From Trichosphaerium sp. ATCC 40318 (lineage: Eukaryota > Discosea > Flabellinia > Trichosidae), in the NCBI GenBank assembly GCA_038496445.1, contig JALMLS010000322.1, forward strand, positions 248,001 through 312,000: a stretch of DNA of 64,000 nt, written 5' to 3'. Every line of letters begins with the position of its first letter. Position 1 is the stretch's first letter. Shown in pieces: positions 11,823 through 22,342 of this stretch. The notes under the pieces are model-generated. The model was not told the DNA's origin. It did not search any database and saw only the letters and a list, made by a program, of their open reading frames with translations. The translations under genes were made by a program, and so were the position numbers.

Positions 11823-14800
11823 TCACGTCAAATCAATAACGGCTGCTTCAGCTCCTTTAAAACAATTAGTACAAATTATACATCTCAATATCTTACGTTT
11901 CTTTTTGGCAGGTGGTACTTCACCACCAAAAGAGTCTGCAGACCTCGATAACTTTCGTTTCAATGAAGGTCTAGGATATCAGTTTTTATTAGAAATGTGG
12001 TGATAGCTAGTTCCCAAGTAGTATGCGTACGCTTGATTTTGCTTTTCTGTTTGTACAAGAGTATATCCGCCATCACGTTGAATGCGAACATCATCAATAT
12101 CATCATCATCAACTTCTTTTAAAATCTTATCAAAATAAGCATCAAGAACAAGTTCCTATTGGTTTTCATGTTAGAGACTCTTTTCCTTCTTCAAGAAAAA
12201 TAAGAGTTATGGACATACGTCATATGGTGTTGCTTGGTTACATGTAGGACATTTGAAGTAAGGGTATTTCTTATTTACACAGAGATATGAATTGAGGTCG
12301 AAAGGCTTCAATTAAGTGTTAATGTACAATCCCGAAATACGCTAAAAGAAAAGAAAGACGACTTGGTGTGAATGAGCTGTTATTACATACCTGTAAATGA
12401 GAACAATTCTTTCCTCTAACAGGCCATCGTATACGAGTCAATGCAAGTGGACATCGGAGAGATACCTATTTATCAGTTAGAAGAAAAAACCAAAAAACAT
12501 TTTTTAAGATCTTGCTTCACCTTCAAAGAAACTTGTTGAATGTCATCGTCTCCTCTATCAAACGAGTTCTTTACTATTCATTGTTAACAAACAAGTTACA
12601 TTGAAACAAAATCCTACCTCTTTCAAGAGCTTTATCTAAGGGCAGCAATCTACTCTTTCTAGAAACTGCCTCGGTAACTAATTGGTCAACTGATAATTTA
12701 TCAACAACACGAATGAAAAACCTCAAGTGAAGCTAATAAAGTACAACCATAGTTAGCAACAAGTTGAGATTATTGCGACGAGATAAAGGAGAAATTAATT
12801 TTTTAAATCACGTGATTCCCGTACATAGGTGCCAGGACGATTACTATTAATTAGAATCTTGTTTGTCCCAACTTTTACAAAATTGGATATATTTACACCA
12901 AAAAGTGCTTCTGTTGGTTCCATCTATGTTAAAAAACAGTTAGCACTTAGGCTGACAATAGACATGGTTTTTGTGTACCTCAGGAAAGGTAAATATTCTA
13001 TTATTAAGATAAACATTTAGCACAGGTGGAAACTGTACACATTTTTTTAAATTGCTTAGATTATATGTTACTAAGCTTAATGTACACCTTGACGTTGCCA
13101 ACCTAAATTAACAGGCACGTGAATTTAAGTTCTCGTAGTCATAAACTAAGCTAAAAACGATACATACTTTTGAAATAATTCCTTGCTAACATCAAAACTG
13201 TTGGGACCACGTATAGACCATTTTTCCTAACAGATGTTACACCTTTTGCGATAAAAAAACTTCAAACAAAACTTCATTTTAGGTCAATTCTAAACAACTA
13301 TGATAAACTGTAATACTGATAGCATAAAAAAATATCATAGATTTCAGCGTGCTAAGGAGTGTATTTTATACTGCTCAGGCGGACCATGTCCATTGAAGAA
13401 ATGTTGAACGAAAAAGTTCAGATATGAATATGTGCGTACAGTTTTAAAATCTAGTTTTAGCTTTGTCATACCAAGTAACTCTTCTTGAAACCGAAGATAA
13501 GGGTAGTTAATAGTATTTGCCTATTAATAAATTAGTTCACACCTTAACACAAATATGGGCTAAGAAACAACGTGTACCTCTTTTAATGCATTTTCTGTTT
13601 TTGGTGATTGAGGTCGAATTACTCGCTTAATACTCATTAGAAATTATAAATTATTGATGTACACAACTGGCTTACTTGTACTACAATCCCTTCCTCAAAA
13701 CTAGGAGGTGATTCAGGTTCAGGCGCTTGCTCTTCAAAATACCGTCTAAAAATGTCAGCAGTCTCTTTTTTTCTTTCTTTTTTCTGAAAGGTGGCAGTAC
13801 CTTTGCTCAGGTTGTTCTGACTCCATTGGAGTGGGATCCAAACTAAAGTTGTACACGAAGTTAGGATATGATTACAAAGAATGTTATAGAATTATATGAT
13901 TGTACCTAGTATTAAAGAAAGCTGATTGCACTGAGAATGACACATCAGATTCAGATGCATTTGAACTTTGAGAAGAAGGCACATACGTTCTCGTTTCATT
14001 GTTTACACTGTACTCATCAAGTCCAAATCTAGATTTACAAGCACTTGAAATAAACAAGGTTAGACGCATTTCAGTGAGTGGTATCTGTAGCAATGAGAAA
14101 GTGCAGACTTGGAAGGAAGGTCAAAAAAAGTTTTGTTTTGGGGGTATTTTTGAAACAAAATACAGTGCAAATCGTTCAAATTCTCTACTTTTCTTTCCCC
14201 CACTCCACAGAAACGCCTTGAAGAATATTTCCCTTATTCTTAAAAACAGTACTTGCAAGGGCAGGGGTAAAAACAAAGTGAAGAATATGAACGATTTGAA
14301 CTGTAACGTCTTTTGGGTTACCTTGTGGTTTCAAAAGGTAATGCTTCATTGGGATGATTACAAAAGTGATTTATGACTTTCATCCACTCTTCAATGTTCT
14401 TTTTATAACCTTTTAAACGTAGTATGAGTATAAATATACACCGAACGAGGATGACATTTGGAAAACAGTGAAATACACAGAAAATGCCAACTAAATAGTA
14501 ATGTACCTGGTGTCAAACAGCTGCGTTTATCATAAACAGCTTGAAATAAGGGTTTACACTTGATTGGCGAGTATCTATGGCTGCCCCGTATGCGAAAAGT
14601 CAGAATATTGCAGCAGTTATAGAAATACGACTTTGTAGACCTATTTTAATAAGTTTGGATCACAGAAACTCACTTACGCATTCAAATAGGCTGGAACTAG
14701 TTCTGTGATTGTATCGACGCCTGATACGTACCCTAATAGTGTCAGCGTTGTTTTTTAACTGACAGATAGTGGTATTACAATTCGGCTTTTTTAAAAGTTG

Positions 14801-14872
14801 CTTCAAGACATCTAGACGCGCTTTTAGCTGGTCTTTGTTCATTTTGACGCCATTTTGCACGCCCTCTGCCAT
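11823..14872 (-). CDS. PIAS/SIZ-type E3 SUMO ligase
   Basis: Nuclear E3 ligase that moves SUMO from the E2 (Ubc9) to targets. The start (MAEGVQNGVKMNKDQLKARL) fits a weak SAP-like helix pair. The middle has a PINIT-like region (TINYPYLRFQEELLG; EKWSIRGPNSFDVS; FPPVLNVYLNNRIFTFPE). The SP-RING follows: VSLRCPLALTRIRWPVRG, CSHLQPFDL, KYPYFKCPTCNQ, then YDELVLDAYFDKILKEV. The tail carries a nuclear-localisation-like KKKR and ends AAVIDLT, a textbook SUMO-interacting motif. About 16 exons were read, and most joins keep phase. The segment between ETTR and IPLTEMRL is not fully resolved and contains an inverted repeat. SP-RING and PINIT make the family call firm. Confidence 0.87.
14161..14305. repeat. 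Imperfect inverted repeat inside SUMO-ligase gene
   Basis: The arm at 14161-14206 (starting TACAGTGCAAATCGTTCA) matches the reverse complement of 14260-14305 over about 45 bases with roughly ten differences, around a loop of about 53 bases. It lies in an unresolved, probably intronic, part of the gene and could fold into a hairpin or be an old small transposon. Confidence 0.6.
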
Positions 14873-15121
14873 TTCTTGTTATTTCGCTCACACCATCAAG
14901 CTGAAAAAGCCAAGATTGCCACGTTACTTTTACTGGACGTTGTTAGTCGTAAACACAACGTAACAAAGTTGTACGCAGCTATCAAGTCAAAAAAAATCAA
15001 CAACTTTTCCATCCTCCCAAGTGGACACAATGCTTGTTTTGGGCTCTGAGCGCCGTTTGTAGAACTAAAGAACTTTGACAGCAGGTGATTTCTGTATCAA
15101 TCTATTTATTTCTACAGCCTT
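14873..15121. other. Short intergenic region
   Basis: This separates the SUMO-ligase start from the 3' end of proline dehydrogenase; both genes are on the minus strand. It should contain the SUMO-ligase promoter. No motif recognised. Confidence 0.4.
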
Positions 15122-17643
15122 TCACTTTTTACTCCAAAGACGATTTTTGAGTTCTTTACGTAAAAGCATCCTTTCTCTGTATGTCTTACCAACAACACCT
15201 TTGTTTTCTTGCATTCTACGCATCAAATAAGGCATTACTTGTGATACAGGACCGTATGGGATGTATTTTAACACTTTTACTTTAAGTTGTGCTACATACC
15301 AAAAAGTTAGCTGGTTTGCGAATGTCAAACAGTACAACGAATTATTCGTCATTTAAATTAATAAGAAAAATCTAGGAAAACAAAATTTATTGTTCTCTTG
15401 AAACTTATTTGTGCGTGTAGAGAAAAGAATGTAACGTACCCATAGTGAGGCTAATATGATCACACATTCCGTACAATTGTGCAAAATATACACGCTCTGT
15501 ATCCATCGGAATGCCAAGCTAACCAAACGTCACCAAAAAAAACAGAAAAGAAAAAAAAGAAAGTTGGGTTAGTGTGAGTATTGTTACCTCAGCCATTTGA
15601 TTATATGCTTTAGATATTGTTTGTTCATTGTGAGTGGCAATTATCGTAGATACAGTATTACCAGATGCAACCTCATCTAACACTATCTTTACCGCATTAT
15701 CATACATTTTATGTGTGTCTTCAATACTATTGTTGATGCAACAAGACTCTACCAAAGATAAGCTTCATGTCTTAAAAAGAAAAAACAAAATCTTTAGCGA
15801 TTTTGTTCAATATAAGAACTACTAAAAGCACCAGAAGCCATTCATTACTATGGCTTTCAGGTTCAAGATTTCGAAAAAAAAATTCGTACCAATGGAATCT
15901 GCTAATGATCTCTCTTCTTCAACGTATGCACCTCTAACAAGCTAAAATAGTGTAAGCATGTACGAAATATGTATCTTTATAAAATAACTTGTTACCTTGG
16001 CACCTAGAGTGAAATTCCCTGCTTTTGCTGCGCGTATATCGCTCAGCAATCGTTTGTTTCTACAAAAAATAAATTAGCTTTTTTATTCTTGTTTTTGGAG
16101 CTTTAAAATAGTACCCTTCTTTTAGATATTGTTGATATGTATTGTAAATAACAGTTTTCCCATTCCTATTAAACTTTCTACAAAGTGCCAAAGCGAGAAA
16201 ATCTATGGCCTTTGCGAAAAAAAATTTGTTAGAACAAAATTTACAAAGTTTGGTGAACGCACTGACTGATAATATGATTGCTCAGCATCAATAAAAATTG
16301 GCACACGATATTTATAAGCTTCTTGACAAACTGTATCAAGCCTTTTCATTAATTTTTGTAAATCTCTAAGGTGTTTCTCGCTTAAAGGTTTCGGCACATT
16401 GTTATCATCACTTTTGTTATTTTCTTCTTTTTCCATAGTCTCAAAGTACTTTTCATAGGTAACATCAAGAGCTACAAAAAACCAGGTTATTACCATCAGA
16501 TAAAGCATTAAGGTATAGTTCAAGGTCAATCACGCGTAGACAATTGGTTCAAATAAAGCAACAGACTGATGACTTGCTAAAATTTTGGACTGACGTGGTT
16601 TATATTCTGTACCAATTGACAACGTGATTGACCTTGAAGGATACGCGGAATGTTTTTCAACAATAAATACTACGTTATGAATAAAAATATGATACATACA
16701 CGAACCGACATGAGTCAAAGACTCCCAAGCTATTTCAAATGAAGAATCGACATTTTCTTTATATTTTAGTAATTTATCCATTTCTTTCAGAAAAGTGTCA
16801 GATTTAACAAATCCTGTAATCTTTGTTGCGACAAAAGACACATAAGGGTTCTTTGCAGCAAGTCTTATATCTCTAACGAAAATATCTACAATAGCATCTA
16901 GAGCGACAGAACTACCTAGAATGATGTTCAGTCTTTCTTTTATGGGCGTTGAGAGTGTTTAATTCGGAAAGAAGGCAAACGTCAACAGAAACGTTGATTT
17001 TCGTTAGTCGTTTTCTGTTTGTTGCCAAAAATCGTACCATCAATCTCTACGCTGTAGGAAAGTAAAGACTGAAGGTTATGCTTCGTTCCATTGGTATTTA
17101 CAGTTTTTGTTGCTTCTTCAACGGTTTCTCCAGCGCAGAAGTGTTTGTAGAAGCTATGACGCAGTACAGTGTCAGTCACGGCTTGCGGGGAATTAGTGGT
17201 GAAGTGACATTTAACACAAAAGTAGAAAAAGGCGCTTATACGCGCTAATTCGCCCCGTTGAGTAGTCAGAGGTGGAATTTGAGTTGTTTTTTGTTGTACG
17301 TAAAAAAAGAAATTAAAGTTGATCAGAAAAGCTACAACGTACGTGACAGACCTATTTTCTTCGTCGCAGACAACAGCGATGGACCCATAGAGACAAGAGT
17401 GTCGAAAGAGCATAAACGTAACATTGTGTAGTAAAAAATGAGCTCTGTGGTTGTTTTATCCTTGTATATTGCGGCTGTATCATCGAAATTTGGCACGTTG
17501 GTTTTAGATGTCGTCACTCCCTGCGTTTCTAAACGCACGCACCCAAGGGCACCGAACGGCGTCGGCCGACGGGGTTTAACATGCGTACCAATTCTTCTGA
17601 GGTTGTTGTATTGTGCAGAGCGCACAGTTGCTTTTACGAGCAT
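15122..17643 (-). CDS. PRODH: Proline dehydrogenase (mitochondrial)
   Basis: FAD enzyme of the mitochondrial inner membrane that oxidises proline to pyrroline-5-carboxylate. The N-terminus (MLVKATVRSAQYNNLRRI) is basic and free of acids, fitting a targeting peptide. Family blocks follow in order: KTTTELI...LRLCSFDTLV, SFYKHFCAGET, LLSYSVE, FVATKITGF, FIDAEQSYYQS, IYNTYQQYLKEG, LVRGAYVEEER, SIEDTHKMYD, STIIATHN and, near the end, KVLKYIPYGPVSQVMPYL with RRMQENKGV. About ten introns are present; one near 16.6 kb contains a 120-bp inverted-repeat element. The gene is head-to-head with the dioxygenase at 17711, with only 67 bases between start codons. Confidence 0.93.
16519..16638. repeat. 120-bp inverted-repeat element in a PRODH intron
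   Basis: The ends are mirror copies: TTCAAGGTCAATCACG followed by a few variable bases and CAATTGGT occurs at the left end and, reverse-complemented, at the right end. It lies wholly within an intron. This is MITE-like in form, but I see no clear target-site duplication. Part of the left arm (CACGCGTAGACAATTG) also occurs at 8431. Confidence 0.65.
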
Positions 17644-17710
17644 GTTTAACGGATAATTTCTGTAATTCTGGTACTCTTAAAGTGGATTCATGTAACTTAG
17701 CACCTGCCTT
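17644..17710. promoter_or_regulatory. Compact divergent promoter, PRODH / dioxygenase
   Basis: Only 67 bases separate the start codons of proline dehydrogenase (minus) and the phytanoyl-CoA-dioxygenase-like gene (plus). Both promoters and both 5' leaders must overlap here or extend into coding sequence. No TATA box is evident. Confidence 0.5.
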
Positions 17711-19058
17711 ATGCAGCTGACATCAAAATTGCCATGGTACGCGTGTGAAAGCACCACAGAAACTCTTTTAATTGTAATTTAGCTAAAAAGGATCCCAGGG
17801 CCTCTCACAGAACGAGAAATAACTAAATTCAAGACACAAGGCTATGTGGTGCAGAAGAAGGTGTTTTCGAAGGATATTCTAAAGCAACATTCAAAGGCAA
17901 ACCTAACTACCTTAAAATATATTTCCACGCGTAGTTTGATCCATTGAACACGTTCTCTAGTCATTTAAAAAAAATCTCAAAACATTTCGTAGGAAGTACG
18001 AAAATTCATTCAAAAATGCTCAGATCTCAATTTTGATGATAATGGGAACGTATTAGAAGGTGACATTCGAAATTATGATAAGTTTGCAAAAGGCACGTGC
18101 TTGCAACAAAAAACTTTTGATCTTTTTTTAACCGTTTTTTCCTGTTTAGGATTCGGTGGCATGATAGAGTTTTTTTATGGAAAAGCTATGTGGCGTATGC
18201 GCCAAGATAAGTTGGTTCATAGTACGTTTACACAACTATATGCTGATACGTATGCAACCAGTACGTCAACAACTTTAAATTATTAATGATTAACCTGAGG
18301 TTTTTTTGAACATAGATGATAAACTGTGGCCTAACGCTTATGGTAAATTCAACGCAGATGAAATGTTCGTTTTCATAAATAGGTGTTGCTTTAGGCCACC
18401 AAGTGAGACCTTTGGTGATGATCAGCAATACTCGAAAGGAACAGGATTTCATTTGGACTTAAACCCTTTTTTCCCTTTTTCTTCTGACTTGCCTTCATCT
18501 TTGCCTACCGAAACTTGTTTTGAATTTGGAGATAAAGGACTTTTATTCTGGCAACCAATACAAGCTTTTATAGCTGTTACATCTAGTAAGGCAACTGATA
18601 GTGGTGGATTTCAAACAATCCCTGGATTTCATCTGAAATGTTTCGATTATTTTCTAAACAAAGCCAAAGATTCTGACTTCGGAGAAGCTGCTTTGAAGCG
18701 TGGTAATGCGTTCGATATTGATTTGGAGGACAAAAGATATGCTGAACTAAAAGAGCAAATAATAGATGTTAATGTTGAAGAAGGTGATGTTGTGTATTGG
18801 GACTGGCGTATGCCTCATCAAAACGCAAACAATAATAACTCAAAAAAAATTAGAGAATGCGTTTATGTTGGACACCTACCAGCTGTAGGTGTAAATAACA
18901 AATACGTAGAGAAACAAAAGAAATGGTATACAAAAGGTATACACCCGCCTTATATGAGCAAAAAGTTTCAAAAACTTGAGCAAGACTGTTACGACAAGGA
19001 AGAACTAACGTCTCTTGGTAAAAAATTAATGGGATTTGACACATGGTTGTCAAAATAA
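17711..19058 (+). CDS. Phytanoyl-CoA dioxygenase (PhyH)-like 2-oxoglutarate oxygenase
   Basis: Predicted Fe(II)/2-oxoglutarate oxygenase. The N-terminus (PWIPGPLTEREITKFKTQG) matches the PhyH start, where a helix precedes the first strand. The HxD iron motif is in GTGFHLDLNP, the distal histidine in WDWRMPHQNAN, and the 2-oxoglutarate arginine probably in KKIRECVYVG. SGGFQTIPGFH and VEEGDVVYWDWR are family-typical. Five exons were read; the second intron is a candidate GC-AG intron (donor at 17897). The last exon is long (about 250 codons). It has no clear peroxisomal signal (ends WLSK), so the substrate is unknown. Confidence 0.78.
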
Positions 19059-19426
19059 AAAATATTGATTTTTAAACACCTACCAGCGCCCTTCTCGGGG
19101 TTTTTATTTGTGGTGCACTATGTGGTGCAGTGTGTGAGTTAAAGCTTTGTTAAATCTCATCACGTGATTAGCAGTTGCCGAGGTTCTTCTTTTGTTTTTT
19201 TTTGTTTTTTTGGATTTTTTGAATTGTTGACAGAATAATACACACAAGATACAAGTTCAATTACTTTAATACAAAAAAAAAAGAGGTTGAGGTAATAATA
19301 AGTTACATGATGAGTACGCGACTAGCATGTGAAAAAAAAAACAAAAAATTGGTTCAATGAACCTGAGGGATGGAATGTGTTAGCGCGATTTTTTTTCCTT
19401 CTTTTCCTTTCCCTTTTTTTCTTTCG
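19059..19426. other. Convergent 3' intergenic region
   Basis: This sits between the stop codons of the dioxygenase and the RGS gene, which converge. It contains homopolymer runs and a perfect TCACGTGA at 19160-19167. The 72-codon phenylalanine-rich plus-strand frame at 19329 is antisense to the RGS tail and not supported. Confidence 0.4.
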
Positions 19427-20422
19427 CTACTTTGAGTCCTTACTCTTCTTTTTATGGCTTCCATTAGAGTTGATAAGATACTGTTCCATCTCCACAAGGC
19501 TCTCAGTCTTTTTCTCATGTTTTCTCAATCCAGTTTTTCTCTTGTGACTCCTCCACTTTATTCTGTGTTTCTTCTTAAATCGTTTCTCAGACGCTAAAAA
19601 AAATATAAGTCCATTTCAAAGGCTCGTCACAACAATACACAAACGTTGTGAGATAAAAGTATACAAACACCTTGTGTACGTGTCCGTATCTTGAAAGCAC
19701 GTATTATTGTTTTAAGTATAATATAAAGGCGCTAATCGCTGAGAAATTTTCTTGAGAAAAGCAGAAAAAAAAAAAAAAACATGATCATCTCGGATGTAAT
19801 AATACGGATTAAAAGTTACCTTGGTGTTGTAAAAATGTATCTGACGTTAAGAATTTATGATAACTATCGTGTTCCATCATTTGGTAGATAAAATTCTGAG
19901 CGGCATCAAACATATCTGCTGTACACTCTTTAGCCGCTAATTTTGATGTAACTTGCATAGAAATCTCTTCATCTACGTTTATAAGGTATCTTTCGAAACG
20001 AACCGTCAGAATTTAAGATTGAAATAAAAAAAACTTTTAAAACCATTGTTAAGCGCAATGTATTTCAGCGTTCTTATAGATAAAAGGGTTGACGTACTCG
20101 CCGGCAGTGCTGAAAAACTTATGGTAGATTTTTTCTGCTCTGGTTGCTCGTATAGAAGAGTACTTATCGTCTAGATGGCGGTATTGGTGTACTGCAATCC
20201 TAAAAGCAAATTACACTTTAGTACAACAATAAAACTGATGGGTAATTTGCACGCTTGGTTCTATAACCATATGTAGGAGTTTAGGAGTAGCAAAACGTAC
20301 CAAAACGCCAAATTTTCCGAACACGCCCGCTGTTTTAAATATCCTCTAAACACGCGAATAAGCTCCTCATCGTGGAGGATCTCTTCCAGGGTTGGATTAA
20401 CAGGTTCATCACTGTCTGCCAT
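19427..20422 (-). CDS. RGS-domain protein (regulator of G-protein signalling)
   Basis: Predicted GTPase-activating protein for heterotrimeric G-alpha subunits. It is almost only an RGS domain: LEEILHDEELIRVFRGYLKQ, then ACSENLAFWIAVHQYR, KIYHKFFSTAGEYLIN, MFDAAQNFIYQMMEHDSYHKFL and SDTFL. All helices of the fold appear in order. A very basic tail (SEKRFKKKHRIKWRSHKRK) follows and ends at the stop at 19427. Introns have donors GTACGT, GTACGT and GTAACT; the last is about 230 nt and holds a long A-run. The basic tail could aid membrane or nuclear targeting (inference). Confidence 0.85.
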
Positions 20423-21622
20423 ACTAAATAATGTCTGACACGCGAAATAAGCTTCAAAAGCGAGTTTTCTTTGTTTTTCTCTTTACAGCCACTACTGACG
20501 CCAGTGTGGTGTTGCTATACTGCAAATTCACTAAATTGTTTGACTCAGAAACATTTCGAAATGACTGTTTAGACGGTGTGAAATGACGCGCAATTTATCA
20601 GTACAAAACATGTCAAACTTGAAAAGGGCAATTGTACTTTCAACCTGCTCCTATTAGCGTGTATCTTACACATTTTTGGCGGGTGAATACTCCGAGAATG
20701 ACCGTTCCGTGCAAATTGAGTCATTCAACTTATGCAAACGTAAACGGCATTCTAGCGTAGGTCTACGCGTTCTTACCTGTGTACTTTCGCAATAGAGCAG
20801 TAATGGCATCATAAAACAAAATAGAAATGGGTATCACCCAGTAGCGTCATACTACTCGAGTACAGCGTGAATACTTGGTTTGGAACCTGTACGCGGTTTT
20901 AAAAAACCTACGCACTATATATTACGTGCTTAATTAAATACATTCTGCAATGCTTCCAGTGGCTGTTGGTTAGTACCTACGACCAAAGGATGGAGAAAGA
21001 ACCTATTTTGATTTTCTGATAGTTCGAAAAAAATGACAAGGTCAGAAAAGACCAAAAAACAGTCACAAAAAAAAAGGATCCACTAATGCATGTATAGTCC
21101 ATCATCCTCTAAAATAGAGTGTTCCTTCGGGGTTCACTCAAGACACGTGATTGTAAAACAAACCAATGATCCTCTTTGTAAACTAAACCAAGCAAAAACA
21201 CTACAACACTTGCTATTACAGCGTAATGGACAAGCGAAATCTTTTACCAAAATAGTTTTCTGCTTTATTTCTACAATCTATTGCGCATCTCTGGGTTACC
21301 TGATTGTTCACCAGCAAGGTTTATCGTAAAAGGGAAAATCTAAAGTTTGGAATCTGGAAGTGTGATAGAAGTGTTTTTTCTCCCCACACCAATAGTAAAC
21401 ATACCATATAGTCTTCCCCTTGAGGGCGGGGTGCTATAGCGACTGAGGAGTCAATTTGTTGATGGTGTGGGATATTTAAATTATGCATAGGTGTAAAAAC
21501 TACTTTTGGTGCAATGGGGACATGTACTTGGAGTATTGAAGAATTCGGAAAGGCAGATAGAGAAACTATAAAATGAACTATAATTACCAGGGTTTTTATT
21601 TGTTTGCATCTTTTCTTTTTTG
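20423..21622. other. Long intergenic region
   Basis: About 1.2 kb between the RGS start and the end of the glycosyltransferase gene, both on the minus strand. A 79-codon plus-strand frame at 21090 shows no domain, splice context or conserved look. I see nothing supportable here. Confidence 0.4.
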
Positions 21623-22342
21623 TTAAGGATGCTCTTTTACAGCTTCATCATTATTTTGGTGTCCCCATTTATAACGCTTCTTCCATTTCTCCTTATCGAT
21701 ACCTAATCTTTCTAATATCTCATCATCTATAACTCTCTCAGAGGAATCACTGCTATCATTATTAGTATTTTGATCAGAGGCATTATCGTCTTCTGGTTTA
21801 TGTTGGAATTCCTGGCTTTCTCCAACGTTTTCTTTACTTTCATTATCTTGAGAGTTATCAATAACATCAGTATCGTCTGGTTTATGTTGGTTTAGTTGAT
21901 GTGTCTCCTTTGAAACTTCATTACTGTCTTCTTCTTTATCTTGTAAACTAAAACCTAAATCACTTGTTTGCACTTCAGTTTCAGTCGTTTGATACTCTTC
22001 TGAATCATCTCCTATACTTTTTTCATCATCTTCTGGTTTATGCTGTTCAAACACTGTATCAGAATTAGTAGTATCAGCTTGATCAGAGGCGGTGTCATCA
22101 TCTTCTGGTTTATGTTGGAATTCTTGACTTTCTCCAACTTGGTTTTCGTTTTCGGCAGTTTTTGAGTTATCAACAACGTCAGCGTTATCAGGATTATGTT
22201 GATCTCTGTGATCATTATTTACATCTTCTAACGATAAGTCTGTTACAGAATCTTCATCATCAGGTCTATGTTGAGAACTCTGGTCATTTTTAGAGCCTTC
22301 ATCATTTCCTTCATTAAATTCTTTTGTATTGTCTTTTTTCAA
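21623..22342 (-). repeat. Acidic QHKPxDD repeat tract in the glycosyltransferase tail
   Basis: Single-exon region encoding about 239 residues rich in Asp, Glu, Asn and Ser. Six units begin QH(K/R/N)P(D/E)D at irregular spacing of about 20-60 residues. Two longer blocks, VGESQEFQHKPEDD, are nearly identical, indicating recent internal duplication. It ends in a short basic/aromatic cap (DKEKWKKRYKWGHQN). It could be a flexible luminal acidic tail. Confidence 0.75.
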
